From NCBI RefSeq assembly GCF_003672135.1, contig NC_039508.1:7626001-7690000 (forward strand): a DNA stretch of 64,000 nucleotides, read 5' to 3'. Every line of letters begins with the position of its first letter. Position 1 is the first letter of the stretch. Below, piece by piece: positions 10,418-21,045 of the stretch. The DNA comes from Ooceraea biroi (lineage: Eukaryota > Arthropoda > Insecta > Hymenoptera > Formicidae). Below the pieces are notes generated by a model, which saw only the letters and a program-made list of their open reading frames with translations, was not told the origin of the DNA and ran no database searches. The translations under genes and the position numbers were made by a program.

Positions 10418-11409
10418 TAGATTAATTGGATGATATTTCCATTCTCGAGGTGCGGCTAATGCAGCTTTAGACAACCATTTCGTCACTGAATCTAAATTTT
10501 CAATGTATCTGCCAGCTTTCTTTTTGGTAAGAAGATTAGTTATCAGAGGAATACTTACTGATATATCAGAAGAGGAACTTTTAAAAATACTAAAACTTGA
10601 AAATCCAGATTTAAATCCTGTGGAGTGCTTCCGCCTAAAGATGAGAAGATTGATCGATGGTAAATCAGAGCTTGTGAATTCACATTCAATAAGGTTTACG
10701 ATCAGAAACAAGGGACTTAAATTTGTCATTTTTTTATGGAAGGTTAAATTTCAAATGGATTATTATATTCCTGGCATGTTACAGTGTAACATTGTTGTCG
10801 ACTCACAATCAGCCATAGTACTAAATTTTGTCAAAATGAAGACCGCTGCCTGAATTGTGGTTAAGCCAAACACTCGGAGTATACATCTTGTGAACTTCTT
10901 ACGAAGTGCCTTAACTGTGGTGGAAACCACAAAAGTCTTCATAAGGATTGCCCGAAGGTCATGTTCAAAAGACACGTGAATCGGGTGATGGCTTTGGAAG
11001 ATCTGGATTTTTATTCGGCCAAAAGAGAAATCACCAATACTCCCAATAATCCTTCTAACATCTCATTCCAGAATCTTTCCTTTGATTCAGCTTCAAATGT
11101 AAATTTTCCGGTTATTAAATCCTTACCTCAGGATAATCCTACAATTTTTCACTCAGTTAGTCCTTCAGTTTTGAGAAATTCGGAGTTTAATCACAAAACC
11201 TTTGCTAATGCAACGGCCTCAACCTCTTCCAAGAACACAGATATAAACACAAAGGAGTTTTTAACCGCCTTTCCGTGGCTGAAGAAATTAATAACGAAAG
11301 AGCTTTGAACATGGGAGGACATCCTGTCAATAATCAGCGAGAGCAAGGACATTCCTAGTTAGACAAGATTCTTTTGACTATTGCTGATACTACACATTCC
11401 AATATCCAA

Positions 11410-13142
11410 AATGGCTAAGTTTCTTCAATGGAACTGCCAAAGTATCCGAAATAAACGCGCGGATTTGGAACATCTGACAAGGAAACCCTCCCAAGTGTAA
11501 CTCTCGTAATAATGCCAAACACAGCTATAGATCTGTTATTTGGGTCACTAAAAAGTTAAATTCACCATTCATAAACCCTATCTTTGCGATATATACAAGA
11601 TATAAGCACAAAGGTATTATATAATAGGTAAATCTTTAGAATAACGAACCCCGCTCCAATCACCTTGACCTGGACATATGTTGTCAAAAATATCCTCCCG
11701 AGTGACCTTTAAGGTTTTAGCCGTCGCTCGTTGTTTATTGAAAAGTTAACAAAAACCGTTTTTATATAGCACGAATTTCTAGCTGTCTACGCGAAGGAGG
11801 AGTTATGAGGTAAGTTAGATTAGGTTAGAGCGGCGAGGGGGTACAGGAAGAGGAGCCGCTCCCCGCCCACATAGCATAAAACACTGGAATCTGCAAATCT
11901 ATAAATCATCTGTCGATATGAACGCTGGAAGTGTGGGTGGGTGAGGGGCTTCCCCACTGTATCACCTCTGCGCAAGAAACCTAACCTAACCTAACTCAAC
12001 TCGTAACTCCTTTCGCCTAGACAGCTAGAAATTCGTGCAATGTAAAAACTTTTTATTTCAATAAAAGTCTATTAAAAAGTTTAACTTTTTAATAAACAAC
12101 GAGCAATGGCTAAAACCTTTTGAAGGCCACTCGGAAGGATGTCCTTGACAACATATGTCAAGGTCAAGGTGAGTGGAGCGCGGTCCGTAATTCTAAAGAT
12201 TTACCTATTTAATATCTTTTGTGCTTATATCTTGTATATATCGCAAAGAGGGCTTATGAATGGTGAAGTTTACTTTTTGGTGGCCCAAATAACAAATCTA
12301 TATAGGTTTGGCATTATTATGAGATTTACACTTGGGAGGGTTCCCTTGTGAGTGTAAAGTACAATATTATTTTATTATCTGAAACTTGGTTGAAAGACTG
12401 TAATAGATTTATTATTCGCAATTTTGATACTATTCGTAAAGACAGAAGCTTTGGTAAGGGCGGAGGTGTTGCTATATTGATGAGAAATGATATTAAATAT
12501 CAAAAAGTTAACTTAAATATTAGTTACAATAATAAGATAGAAGCTTGTGCTATTAAAACTTTTATTAACACTAGACCAGTTATTATTGTATCTTGTTATA
12601 AACTCCCAAAGGTTAGTATAACGGAAGAATAGTGTGAATTTTTCGATCAATTCACTGAGGACTTTCTTATAGGCGGTGATTTTAATACTCATCATACGGC
12701 TTGGGGAGATAAAAATACTGTATTAAGGGCATTAAATTTTATAATGCTGCTTTAGATTCTAACGTATGTATTTTCAATAATGGGCAGTCTACTTATAGGA
12801 GCATATCCAATAATTCTGAATCTGTTATTGATATTACCCTTACTTTTCCTCGTGTAGCATTCGACTTTCATTGGGAAGTTTTAAAAGACTTATGTGGCAG
12901 TGATCATTTTTTAATTTCTGTAGGAATTGTTGGTTCTTTTTCTGTTTCGTCTCCATTTAAAAATCGTAAAAGATTATATAATCACAAGTTTGCTTAAATT
13001 CAAGATTGGCTTACCTCTAGATAAAATGAAAAGTGGCTAAACTAGGTATTTGTCGTGATATAGTTTTTACTAATGATTAATTTAGATGTTCAATCTAAAT
13101 ATACTTTTTTCATGTCTTGTATAGTTGATAGTTTAAATGAAG
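11410..13142 (+). pseudogene. LINE ORF2, N-terminal endonuclease part
   Basis: ORF2 starts at ATG 11410 (MAKFLQWNCQSIRNKRADL), the typical first strand and catalytic Asn of an apurinic-type LINE endonuclease. A foldback element interrupts it at about 11477. It resumes at 12350 with KYNIILLSETWLKD (catalytic Glu), KGGGVAILMRN, and later FLIGGDFNTHHTAWGD (catalytic Asp/Asn block) near 12660. Internal stops and frame changes follow. It ends where a TTAA-flanked element inserts at 13143. The continuation of the same ORF is at 26528. Confidence 0.85.
11477..12349. mobile_element. Foldback element inside LINE ORF2
   Basis: Inverted arms of about 200 bp begin ACCCTCCCAAGTGTAA near 11484 and recur inverted to 12349. 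They include the GACCTTGACATATGTTGTC repeat. The core has TTAGG/CCTAA pentamers around a GC-rich palindrome. The LINE endonuclease frame is readable on both sides, which dates the insertion as later than the LINE. Confidence 0.8.
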
Positions 13143-13454
13143 TTAAGGGGATCCTGGAGTGGCCTAGTGAATTTTTCGCGGTAGCGCCACCATTTCGATG
13201 CAACTAAAAAAGTAGTGACTGACATTATCGACAGAATTGCTGGTAACATGCGACAACATACACTACAAGCAAGCAACTGTGTACGCGAGCGCGCCGCGCT
13301 TCGGCCAACGTAGGGCAGTAGACGAGCGCAAATATATTTGCTGTCCTTTACTCATCCGACCGATAGCTATAGCTGTAATATAGCTATAGCGGGCTGACAG
13401 CAGACTTCGCCGTCGCTCGCAAAATCAATCTTCTTTAGCATATCTTGTCGCTCA

Positions 13455-13486
13455 TCTCCCTCTCCCTCTCCCTCTTCCTCTCCCTC

Positions 13487-13563
<77 letters not shown>
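13455..13563. repeat. Microsatellites (TCCCTC)n-(CTGT)n-(TC)n
   Basis: A pyrimidine-rich run changes from TCCCTC to TGTC and then to pure TC. The 5'-truncated second LINE starts directly after it. Confidence 0.95.
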
Positions 13564-13565
<2 letters not shown>

Positions 13566-16094
13566 GTTAAAGTTGAACGATTAACGCACAGATGGATTTA
13601 TGCAAGAGATTTCAGGAGGTTCGACAGGAATGCGTTTCTGGTGGATCTGGAGGCCCTAAACTGGAGTGATGTGTTTCAAATGGATAACATTGACATGATG
13701 ATACAGATTTTTAACAGATTCATATTGAACACCATCGACAAGCATGCGCCAGAGCGACTCATCGTGATGCGAAAACTGCCTGCTTCGTGGTTAGGTGCGG
13801 ATATAAAGAGGATGATGGTTGAGAGGATGATGAGAGGGATAAGGCTCGGAGGATATAGAGGAGGTGTAGAGGCGACGCTCTGTACGAACGCTACAAAAGA
13901 CTGAGAAACGAGGTTCAGTGTATGGTTAGAACTGCCAAGAGGAACTATTACTACGATACATTTAACGGCTGTAAGGATCAGAAAGAAGTTTGGAGCAAGT
14001 TAAAGTAACTTGGTCTTGTTAAATCTCGTGATGCTGGTCGCCTGCTGCAGTCTTGAGGAATTTAACAGGTACTTTGTGTCTGTAACTGGTCCCGGTTGTA
14101 ATTCGAATGAGAGCATATACTTGGGCGAACTGGAGTATAGTGAGGACAAGTTTTACTGGAGGCATGTGGGACCTGAGGAGGTATGTTCGGCGCTGTCAAG
14201 GATAAAATTGCAGGCGAAAAGTGTTAATGGATTGTCCAGTAAACTCATAAATATCGCCATGCCTTGTATTATGCCTGTGCTGACGCACATTTATAACTGG
14301 TCTCTGTCATATGGAGTTTTTCCTACCATCTGGAAGGCAGCGCTTGTGATACCACTTCTTAAGACTAAGACACCAACCTTGCTTCAGCATTTCAGACCGA
14401 TCTCCATTCTATGCTGCATATCCAAGGCACTGGAGCGTCTGGTGGCAGACCAAATTGTCGAGTATATGGAGCAGAGGGGTCTCGATCCTTTCCAGTATGC
14501 GTACCGTAAAGGACATTCTACTCAGACTGCTCTCATTAAAGTGCTAGATAATGTGAGATGCGCGATGGATAAAAGAATGATTACTGTAGTTGTATTCTTC
14601 GATTTTACTAAAGCCTTCGATTGTGTCTCAAACAAAATATTAATTGAGAAACTAAGGTCATTGAACTTCTCGAATTCGGTTTTGCGCTGGATCTGTTCCT
14701 ACTTGGAAAACAGAACGCAAGCTGTGAGGGAATTGTCTGGAAGGAATATGTCGCCCTTTGTCTGTATCCATGCGGATGTTCCTCAGGGCTCCGTACTGGG
14801 ACCACTGCTTTTTCTGATATACTTATTGGATTTACGAAATGCACTGCAGCACTCTGACTATAACCTATACGCAGATGATTTAACGATTTACTGCCACTGC
14901 CATCCACGGGATCTCAGGCACGCCATTGAGTTGATTAACGAAGATATTAGGGATATCTCTGAGTGGGCTAACGCGAATAACTTGCGGCTTAATCCCAGCA
15001 AGACTAAAGCAATGTTGTTAGGCACGGCGAGATATTTAAATGGAATCAAAACGGGAATTATACCGCAGATAGTAGTTGGAGGAGAGGTTGTCCCATTCAC
15101 AGACTCTGTCGTTTATCTTGGGTTGACTATCACTAATACTCTTGCGTGGGATAAACAGGTCAGTGCGGTTGTGAGTAGGGTAAACTCCACCTTGTATCAA
15201 TTTAAACTTTATAAAGACCTTTTACCCGAAAGTGTAAGAAGATCACTGGTTACCACGGTGATCTTTCTACATATTGACTATTGTTGTGTGGCGATGTACC
15301 ATATTACGGGGATACAAAATCTGCGTCTACAGAGGGCTGTAAATGCATGTGTGCGCTTCATAGGGCAATGGAAGCTTGACGACCATATCACCCCTTTTTC
15401 ATACAACTTAAATGGCTGAAACGACTGGCTGAAATGGCTGGACGAGCGTAGAAAGTATCTAATGGTGAATCTCATTCATTTCGTGATTTTGTCCGGCAGG
15501 CCACTAACACTCGTAAATGAACTTACTTGGAGAAGTGATGTTAGTGTGAGATGCGCTCGCGCGTCAGGTTCACTCTTGGAGATTCCAGCGTGTAGGACGG
15601 AACTGTATAGGAGATCGTTTAGATGCTCTGCTGCTGAGCTATGGAATGCTTTACCACAAGAATTGAAATCGCTTGATTCTATCTCGTGGTTTAAGGGAAA
15701 CCTGTACGACTTTTTCCTTAAGAATGTTTATTAAGCAGCTCTGGTTATGCTCGCAGTTCTATACTTCTGCGACATGTGTGTTCGTAGTCGGTGTACTTCT
15801 ATTGTAAAACGTTGCAAATCCAGTACTTTCATTTGAGTTCATTTCTTTGCATTTTCTTTACATTTATTTTATTATGTGTATCTATTATTGTAGCTCTTTC
15901 TATTGTACTTTTATTATATTTTGTTGTATTTTTATTTTATTTTATTTTATTTCACTTTTATGTGTTTTGTATGCTGGTTTATTTTCTACACTTGTAATAT
16001 ATTGTAATGATTATACATAGTATGTATATCACCGTGCTGAGCGCTTGAGGGGACTTGTCCCAGAGTGCAAATAAATATCTCTCTCTCTCTCTCA
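13564..16094 (+). mobile_element. 5'-truncated LINE ending in (TC)n
   Basis: The body starts flush after a (TC)n tract and ends at 16078-16094 in another (TC)n after CAAATAAATA. It therefore looks like a 5'-truncated insertion into a TC microsatellite, or a LINE with a TC-type tail. It contains the pre-RT linker, reverse transcriptase and C-terminal domain, plus a 360-bp T-rich 3' UTR. Confidence 0.75.
13592..15734 (+). pseudogene. Reverse transcriptase ORF2 of second LINE, frameshifted
   Basis: An N-terminal piece (about 13592-13903) has the linker typical of CR1/Jockey-like LINEs (NWSDVFQMDNIDMM, DKHAPERL). After frameshifts near 13900-14010 a 469-codon frame (14010-15419) holds the RT core: RPISILCCISKALERLV, FFDFTKAFDCVSNKILIEKL, ADVPQGSVLGPLLFLIY and NLYADDLTIYCH, with the YADD catalytic pair intact. 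A further frameshift at about 15410 leads to the last frame (to 15734) with the conserved tail FRCSAAELWNALPQELKS. The RT is well preserved, so this copy is moderately young, but it is not translatable as one protein. Confidence 0.88.
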
Positions 16095-17390
16095 TCGTAT
16101 TTACTTTATTAATAATCGTTCAAATAAAACGTATAATAAATATGTTCTGTACAACAATATATAATAAGTAAAAAGGGAAGAGAACAGAAAGATTAATGAT
16201 AATTAATGAATAATAGAATGATAAAATAAATGGTAATTATTTAGATTAACGGAGCAACCTCGAATGACCTTGACCTTGACATATGTTGTCAACGTCACCC
16301 TCCTGAATGATCTTCAAAAGGTTTTAGCCGTCGCTCATTGTTTATTAAAAAATTATTAACAAAAGAAGTTTCAAAAATATAATAGTTATTTTGAATATTG
16401 AAAGACAAACGACGAATATGAACGAAGGAGAGTAATTTAACCTAACCTAACCTAACCTAACCTGGTTATATTTTCCGAAACTGGAGCCCCGGACTTATAC
16501 GCTCGTTTTTCAGCCCGCTTCGCGGGAGGACGGAGGGAGGGACTTCGCCCATCCCCCCCGCCGGGATCCGTGCCGTGTACCAGGTGATCAAAATCTGTAC
16601 GGTGAAACCTGTAACACCGGCCCCGGTGGGGGGGGGGGCGAAGCCCCTGCCCCCCGCCCTCCTGTGAAGCGGGCTGAAACCGAACGTATGTGTCCGGGGT
16701 TCCAGTTTCGGAAAATATAACCTTTTGCTTGTCGTGGACGGCTGAAAATTCGTGCAAAATCATTAAACTTCTTTTGTTAATAACTTTTTAGTAAACAATG
16801 ACCGACGGCTAAAACCTTTTGAAGGTCACTCAGGAGGGTGACCTCTATAATATATGCGAAGGACAAGGTGATAGAAGGTGGGTACGCTAATCGGTAGATT
16901 TACCAAAAGTTTTATGGCCTCGAGGGGGAAAGATGATGGTATTGTCATCTCCATTATCTGGTCTGATTATTTAATGGTAGATGGCGCTACGTTAGAGATT
17001 TTATCATGGCGACTATTTTTTTAAATGGAAGTCAATTGTTTTCTCTAAATAAAAGTTGTAGCTGACAATAAGAGGAATACAACGGTTTTTTGTTTTTTGA
17101 AATTGGATCATTATTCACTGAGTTACAGTGCTTCAAAGTTTATAATGTAAGTGAAAGGCTTCCACGCTTATACAGTGTGCGTATTTTGTAACGGCAAACC
17201 GCTCTCCACCTCTTTGTGTGTGCGTGTGTGTGTGTGTGCGCGCGCGCGTGCGCGTGTATTGTTTCTCTCTATTATCTGGTCTGATTCTGTTTGATGCTCA
17301 CCAGCTCCAGACCCATTGAGACGCATTCCCCCGTGCTTAGCATTACCAAAATGAACGACCTGGACGTGGCAGGGCTTTCATCCCTTTGAG
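16095..17390. repeat. Dispersed-repeat fragments and GC-rich hairpin; no gene
   Basis: It holds copies of the GACCTTGACATATGTTGTC repeat at 16260-16350 and 16770-16880. CCTAA pentamers (16439-16461) and a second copy of the GC-rich hairpin (16465-16721, between inverted TTTTCCGAAACTGGA ends) lie between them. A (GT)n/(GC)n microsatellite lies at 17213-17260. The remaining AT-rich part shows no motif. Confidence 0.7.
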
Positions 17391-17525
17391 GTGCTTGATT
17401 TACGTGAGTCCCCTTGCCTCTCATGATTCAGGGTGCTTCAGTAACGTGAGTCTCCTTGCCTCTCACGATTTGGGGTGCTTCATTAACGTGAGTCCCCTTG
17501 CCTCTCATGATTCAGTATGCTTGAT
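17391..17525. repeat. Three 42-bp tandem units
   Basis: GTGCTTnA...ACGTGAGTCCCCTTGCCTCTCAyGATT recurs at 17391, 17433 and 17475. A single unit of the same sequence is found at 40678-40720 next to another DD41D transposase fragment. It therefore appears to be a subterminal sequence of that transposon family. Confidence 0.8.
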
Positions 17526-17542
17526 TAGCATTCTTTCAACAT

Positions 17543-18601
17543 TTATCGCAGAAACTGTTCAAAGTTATTTCCTTCGGCTCGAATGCATAACCTGATCCTC
17601 TCTGCGAAATGTCTGACTGTTCTAAGTAAGACAGCTCTTGGTATTGCCCAACATGCCATTCGAATCCGTTCAATCATGTCGTCTCTTGTCGTCGGTTCCC
17701 GCTCGAATACGACATTTTTTATGTATCTTCACAAATAAAAATCAGGAGGGGTTAAATCTGGTGAGCGGGCAGGCCATGTACTTGGATCACCGCGTCCAAT
17801 CCACCTGCCGTTGAATTGTTGATCCAGAAAATTTCTTACAATTCGTGTATAATGTGGTATTGTACCATCCAGTTGAAACCACATTCTTTGCCTTGTTTCT
17901 AAATTGACTTCTTCGAGTAAAACGGGTAAGTGATCTCTGAGGAACTCCAGAAAGTTATGTCTGTTCACAATTTCTTGGAAAAAATATGAACCAATTAAAT
18001 AACCGTTGACGATTCCACACCAAACTATTACACTCTAACGGTGTTGATTATCTACTTGCCTATACCAATAAGGATTGACATCTGCCCAATAATGACCATT
18101 ATAAGTATTCAATTCTCCGGTATTTTTAAATGTCGATTCATCAGAGAATAGAACGTATTTGAAAAAAGTTGCATCATGCACAATCATCCGTTCGGCCCAT
18201 TGACAAAACAGTACACGCTGTCGGATATCATTTGGAGTTAAAAACTGCGTTAGTGTGATATGATATGGATGATATGATTTATTCTTCAAAATTCTCACAA
18301 CCGTTTTCTGAGATGTACCTGTTTGTCTTGCTATTTCACGAGTACTAATATGAGGATTAATGTTGACAGCCGCTAAGACAGCCAGAATACGTACATCATC
18401 AACATCATAATCACGTTTAACGCGATGAGTCAACTGACCCTGTTGGGCTCTAATTTTAAGCGTCCGAATGACGGAAGAATTCGGATGTCATCTGTTTGGG
18501 CACCGATTTTGGTACAGTCTCGCAGCTTCACAATAACTGACAAAAGATTCTCCCAAAACTAGTAAAATGTCGACAATTTCTAAAGAAGTTTAATCAGCCA
18601 T
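17543..18601 (-). pseudogene. DD41D IS630/mariner transposase, decayed
   Basis: It reads from ATG 18601 to the stop near 17543. The N-terminus resembles DUF4817 (SLEIVDILLVLGESF) but has early stops. The middle is open: HTH (STREIARQTGTSQKTVVRIL), then KYVLFSDESTFKNTGE with the first Asp intact. After a stop near 18037 come MWFQLDGTIPHYTR (second Asp) and WPARSPDLTPPDFYL (third Asp), 41 residues apart. The tail ends HFAERIRLCIRAEGN. Both catalytic positions lost in the 477-1537 copy are preserved here. Four or more stops make it a pseudogene. Confidence 0.87.
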
Positions 18602-19237
18602 GTCTAAAATAATGCCACGTCTATAATGCCACGTCTAAAATGTGATACAATAGTTTGGAAACAAAAATTGCTTTGTAATAGTTAGGAATATCGCGATGTA
18701 ATTGAGCGCGATATCAATTTTCAAAAAGTAAAATTAGACAGTTTACCGCTTTCGAGAATTAAAAACGAATGCCTTGAGATGCCCTATAAGTGTGTTGCTG
18801 AAAAACGTCTTTCTTTAGTGTTAGAATCAATTAAGCATCGACTGTCTTATTTAAATGAATATGTGATCATAAATTCACATAAAATTAACATAAAACGTAA
18901 TTTTAGAGAAGTCAGTTTGATTGGGAATGTGATAATTATAATCTTCAAACTGAATTTTGCATACGAGAAAAGGATTGTATGTTGCGCCGCGTAGCGGTAG
19001 CGCCATTGAACTGCTGGTGGTATTTGCTGTCTGGCGCCTCACGTCTGCCGTGTTACGCGCAGCATACGATTTTTCAAGTCTCATAACTCAAAAAATACTT
19101 TATGGAAAAATATTTTATTGTAGTGTTTTGAAAAGTCTTGACGTCGGCTACAAGAATATGATATGAGAAATTGGTGGTTTCATTTAAGAAAATCACGTTG
19201 AAATATTATTATTACTTCGCCAGTTAATTTCATATTG
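18602..19237. other. No gene recognised
   Basis: A plus-strand open frame around 18677-18994 (start MPYKCVAEKRLSLVLE at 18779) extends upstream without stops for about 35 codons, but I recognise no family. It may be a transposon relic. Confidence 0.3.
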
Positions 19238-19419
19238 AATATTAGTTTTTCTATCGATCTTCCTGGCTAAACGTATGCTAGATGGTCAGCAATCCTCTAT
19301 TATTTTATTATTCAAACGCGATCCATTGCACGCCGACGGGATTGAATAATAAAATAATAGAGGATTGCTGATCATCTAGCATACGTTTAGCCAGGAAGAT
19401 CGATAGAAAAACTAATATT
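19238..19419. mobile_element. Near-perfect hairpin element (about 78-bp arms)
   Basis: Arms beginning AATATTAGTTTTTCTATCG match inversely with about one mismatch. They are separated by a roughly 22-bp loop (CGCGATCCATTGCACGCC). It is inserted into the remains of a CAGGGTA-tipped mariner MITE that ends at 19585. There is no coding capacity. Confidence 0.9.
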
Positions 19420-20107
19420 GAAAATCACGTTGACCTTAAAATGACCTCTAAATTTGACTCCAAGGTCAGAGTCAAGGTGACCATCAAGTGTCCCCCTCTG
19501 AATCCTACAACTTTTGTATAAAACATTTTTTTCCATCTTAGTTACTTTACGAGATATTTGCGTGTATTGATTAAAATGTACCCTGTATATCAAGAGACAC
19601 GGTAGTGTCTCGCGCCAAGTTCACGCGCAGCGCAACGGCAGCGAGAGACGGACCGTGTATCTTTACGCGAGACGACTAGTTGAGACTAGTGTCCCTAGAA
19701 GATAGAGTCTGGCCACTCACCGTATATTCATTTTCATTGGTTTAGCTTGCAGGTCCCTCAAAATGGCGGAAATAAGCATATATATCAAAATAAAGTGAAA
19801 ATAATTGTACCAAAGAATGGTTTAATAATAAAATTTTATTTACACACAGAATGCATTGCCATAGTTTTGCTACTGTATTCTTTCTTTGTTAATTTAGTTT
19901 TTTTTTATGAGATGTGTATTCGATATACAATGAAACGTTTCATACTTTTGGACGGTAAATTGTGACACGATTTTAGAGGACACATTACACTTTTCATTTT
20001 GTCTATGTAAAATATAATAAACTTGCACATATTATTTTCTTTAACATGAGACAAATATCGACGAATAATAATTTCCATATTATAAAAATATGTGAACGTT
20101 GCATTTA

Positions 20108-20247
20108 CTACGTTTACACGAGCGCTACTTCTGTAGTAACTTACTCGAATTATAATAACTTACGATAATTCTCTGCGTGTAAACGGGGTAAGTTACTATA
20201 ATTTGAGTAAGTTACTACAGAAGTAGCGCTCGTGTAAACGTAGTAAT
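20108..20247. mobile_element. Hairpin element inside the THAP gene relic
   Basis: Arms TACGTTTACACGAGCGCTAC / inverse extend about 55-60 bp each side through TTCTGTAGTAACTTACTCGAA and its inverse. A short loop near 20160-20190 contains a second, partial inversion. It is bordered by TTAC / GTAA. Confidence 0.85.
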
Positions 20248-20338
20248 TGTTAACAAAGAACAGTGTATTTTTACGAAAGCATCGCAAGTGAACAAATTTG
20301 AACGAGTTGGAACATTTTGGCACACAGCAGTAAGGCAT
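20248..20338 (-). pseudogene. THAP domain N-terminus, interrupted
   Basis: The frame from ATG 20338 begins MPYCCVPKCSNSFK, the C-x2-4-C start of a THAP zinc finger as in P-element transposases. After about 31 codons it runs into a hairpin insertion and the rest is lost. Only the DNA-binding start is left. Confidence 0.6.
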
Positions 20339-21045
20339 CTTGTATATTCTATAAATAAATGTTTATTACATTAATATCTGTATATTTCATTTTATAATTA
20401 ACGCTATCATTATATTGTGAGGTTACAAAGCAACTCACGGATTTTACACGTATAAAAAGGATAATACAAAAAAACTTCTAAATATTTTTATTTTTCGTTT
20501 AACAAATTGCTTGATAATATACTAACCTTTGTGTATTTACAGTACATAACAGTTACAACATTACAGTTTGTGTAATTACAGTACAAAACCACTTGCACAG
20601 CTTGCACTACGCACTTACGCACTGCTACGTTACGTTACCGACACGAGCCATCCCCACCACAAGGACGCCATTTTGAGGGGCAAGTGGCCAAACTCTATCT
20701 TCTAGGAACACTAGTTGAGACTAGCCGAGATTTTCGGATCTTAATAACGCGTGGATCGATCGAGTTAAGAACAGGCTCAATCGATTCTGCGTACTCGAAT
20801 TATATAATGAAAGTGTTTTTATTTTTCTCGTACATGCCCGGTGAAGGGAGATACTACGATGCAAAGTCCACATCGTGAAAATTTGTATTAAGAAACTCTC
20901 TTATCGTCGTCGTCGTTGTCGTCTTGGTCACGGAGAGCGTACAGTTCACCTTTTGACCACTAGACGGCGCGGCGTTTACGGCAGTGCCGGCACGGCTGAC
21001 GGCTCCGCTAAAAAGAGCAGTGCGCATTCTAGTATTTGTGATTCT

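Larger units (their letters stand above)
8638..11308 (+). pseudogene. LINE ORF1 (gag-like, three CCHC knuckles), split by a mariner
   Basis: The first part (about 8638-9129) reads openly with a Ser/Asn-rich N-terminal region (NPISTSSVISNTYDYKLR). The frame resumes after the mariner at 10420, with an in-frame stop soon after. It then gives VRRLVIRGILTDISEEELL, the RRM-like core of I/Jockey-type ORF1 proteins, and FTIRNKGLKF...YYIPGMLQC. From about 10790, one base out of frame, come three zinc knuckles: C-x-LTISHSTKFC, CLNCG...SC (with an internal stop) and CLNCGGNHKSLHKDC. The last part runs open to 11308. Zinc-knuckle number and order fit the I-like LINE clade. The ORF is dead through the insertion, frameshift and stops. 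Confidence 0.8.
19690..20710 (-). mobile_element. THAP-containing (P-like) element with 14-bp flanking repeats
   Basis: The 1021-bp unit begins TGTCCCTAGAAGATAGAG and ends CTCTATCTTCTAGGAACA. The arms share further sequence (TGGCCACT, CTCAAAATGGCG). CTAGTTGAGACTAG is found immediately on both sides (19676-19689 and 20711-20724), so it behaves as a target duplication, although 14 bp is long for P elements (usually 8 bp). It carries the start of a THAP domain on the minus strand and a nested hairpin. Confidence 0.7.
19591..21045 (+). mobile_element. Compound element 'X', copy 1, 5' segment
   Basis: It starts CAAGAGACACGGTAGTGTCT, a small palindrome, followed by CGCGCCAAGT. The same start recurs at 57061 where it breaks a DNA polymerase frame. 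Homology resumes after the nested THAP element at 20725 and continues to about 20950 (shared GGCTCAAT, GTTTTTATTTTTCT, GATGCAAAGTC) with the 57061 copy. There is no coding frame. Downstream lie satellite repeats and a palindrome related to the one following copy 2. Confidence 0.65.

Noticed and set aside
13367..13564. Minus-strand ORF rich in Arg-Glu and Thr-Asp-Arg-Gln runs
   Set aside because: It is a translation of the TC/CTGT microsatellite, not a gene.
17391..17525. Possible CRISPR-like array (three repeats)
   Set aside because: Units are contiguous 42-bp tandem copies without spacers in a eukaryotic transposon context.
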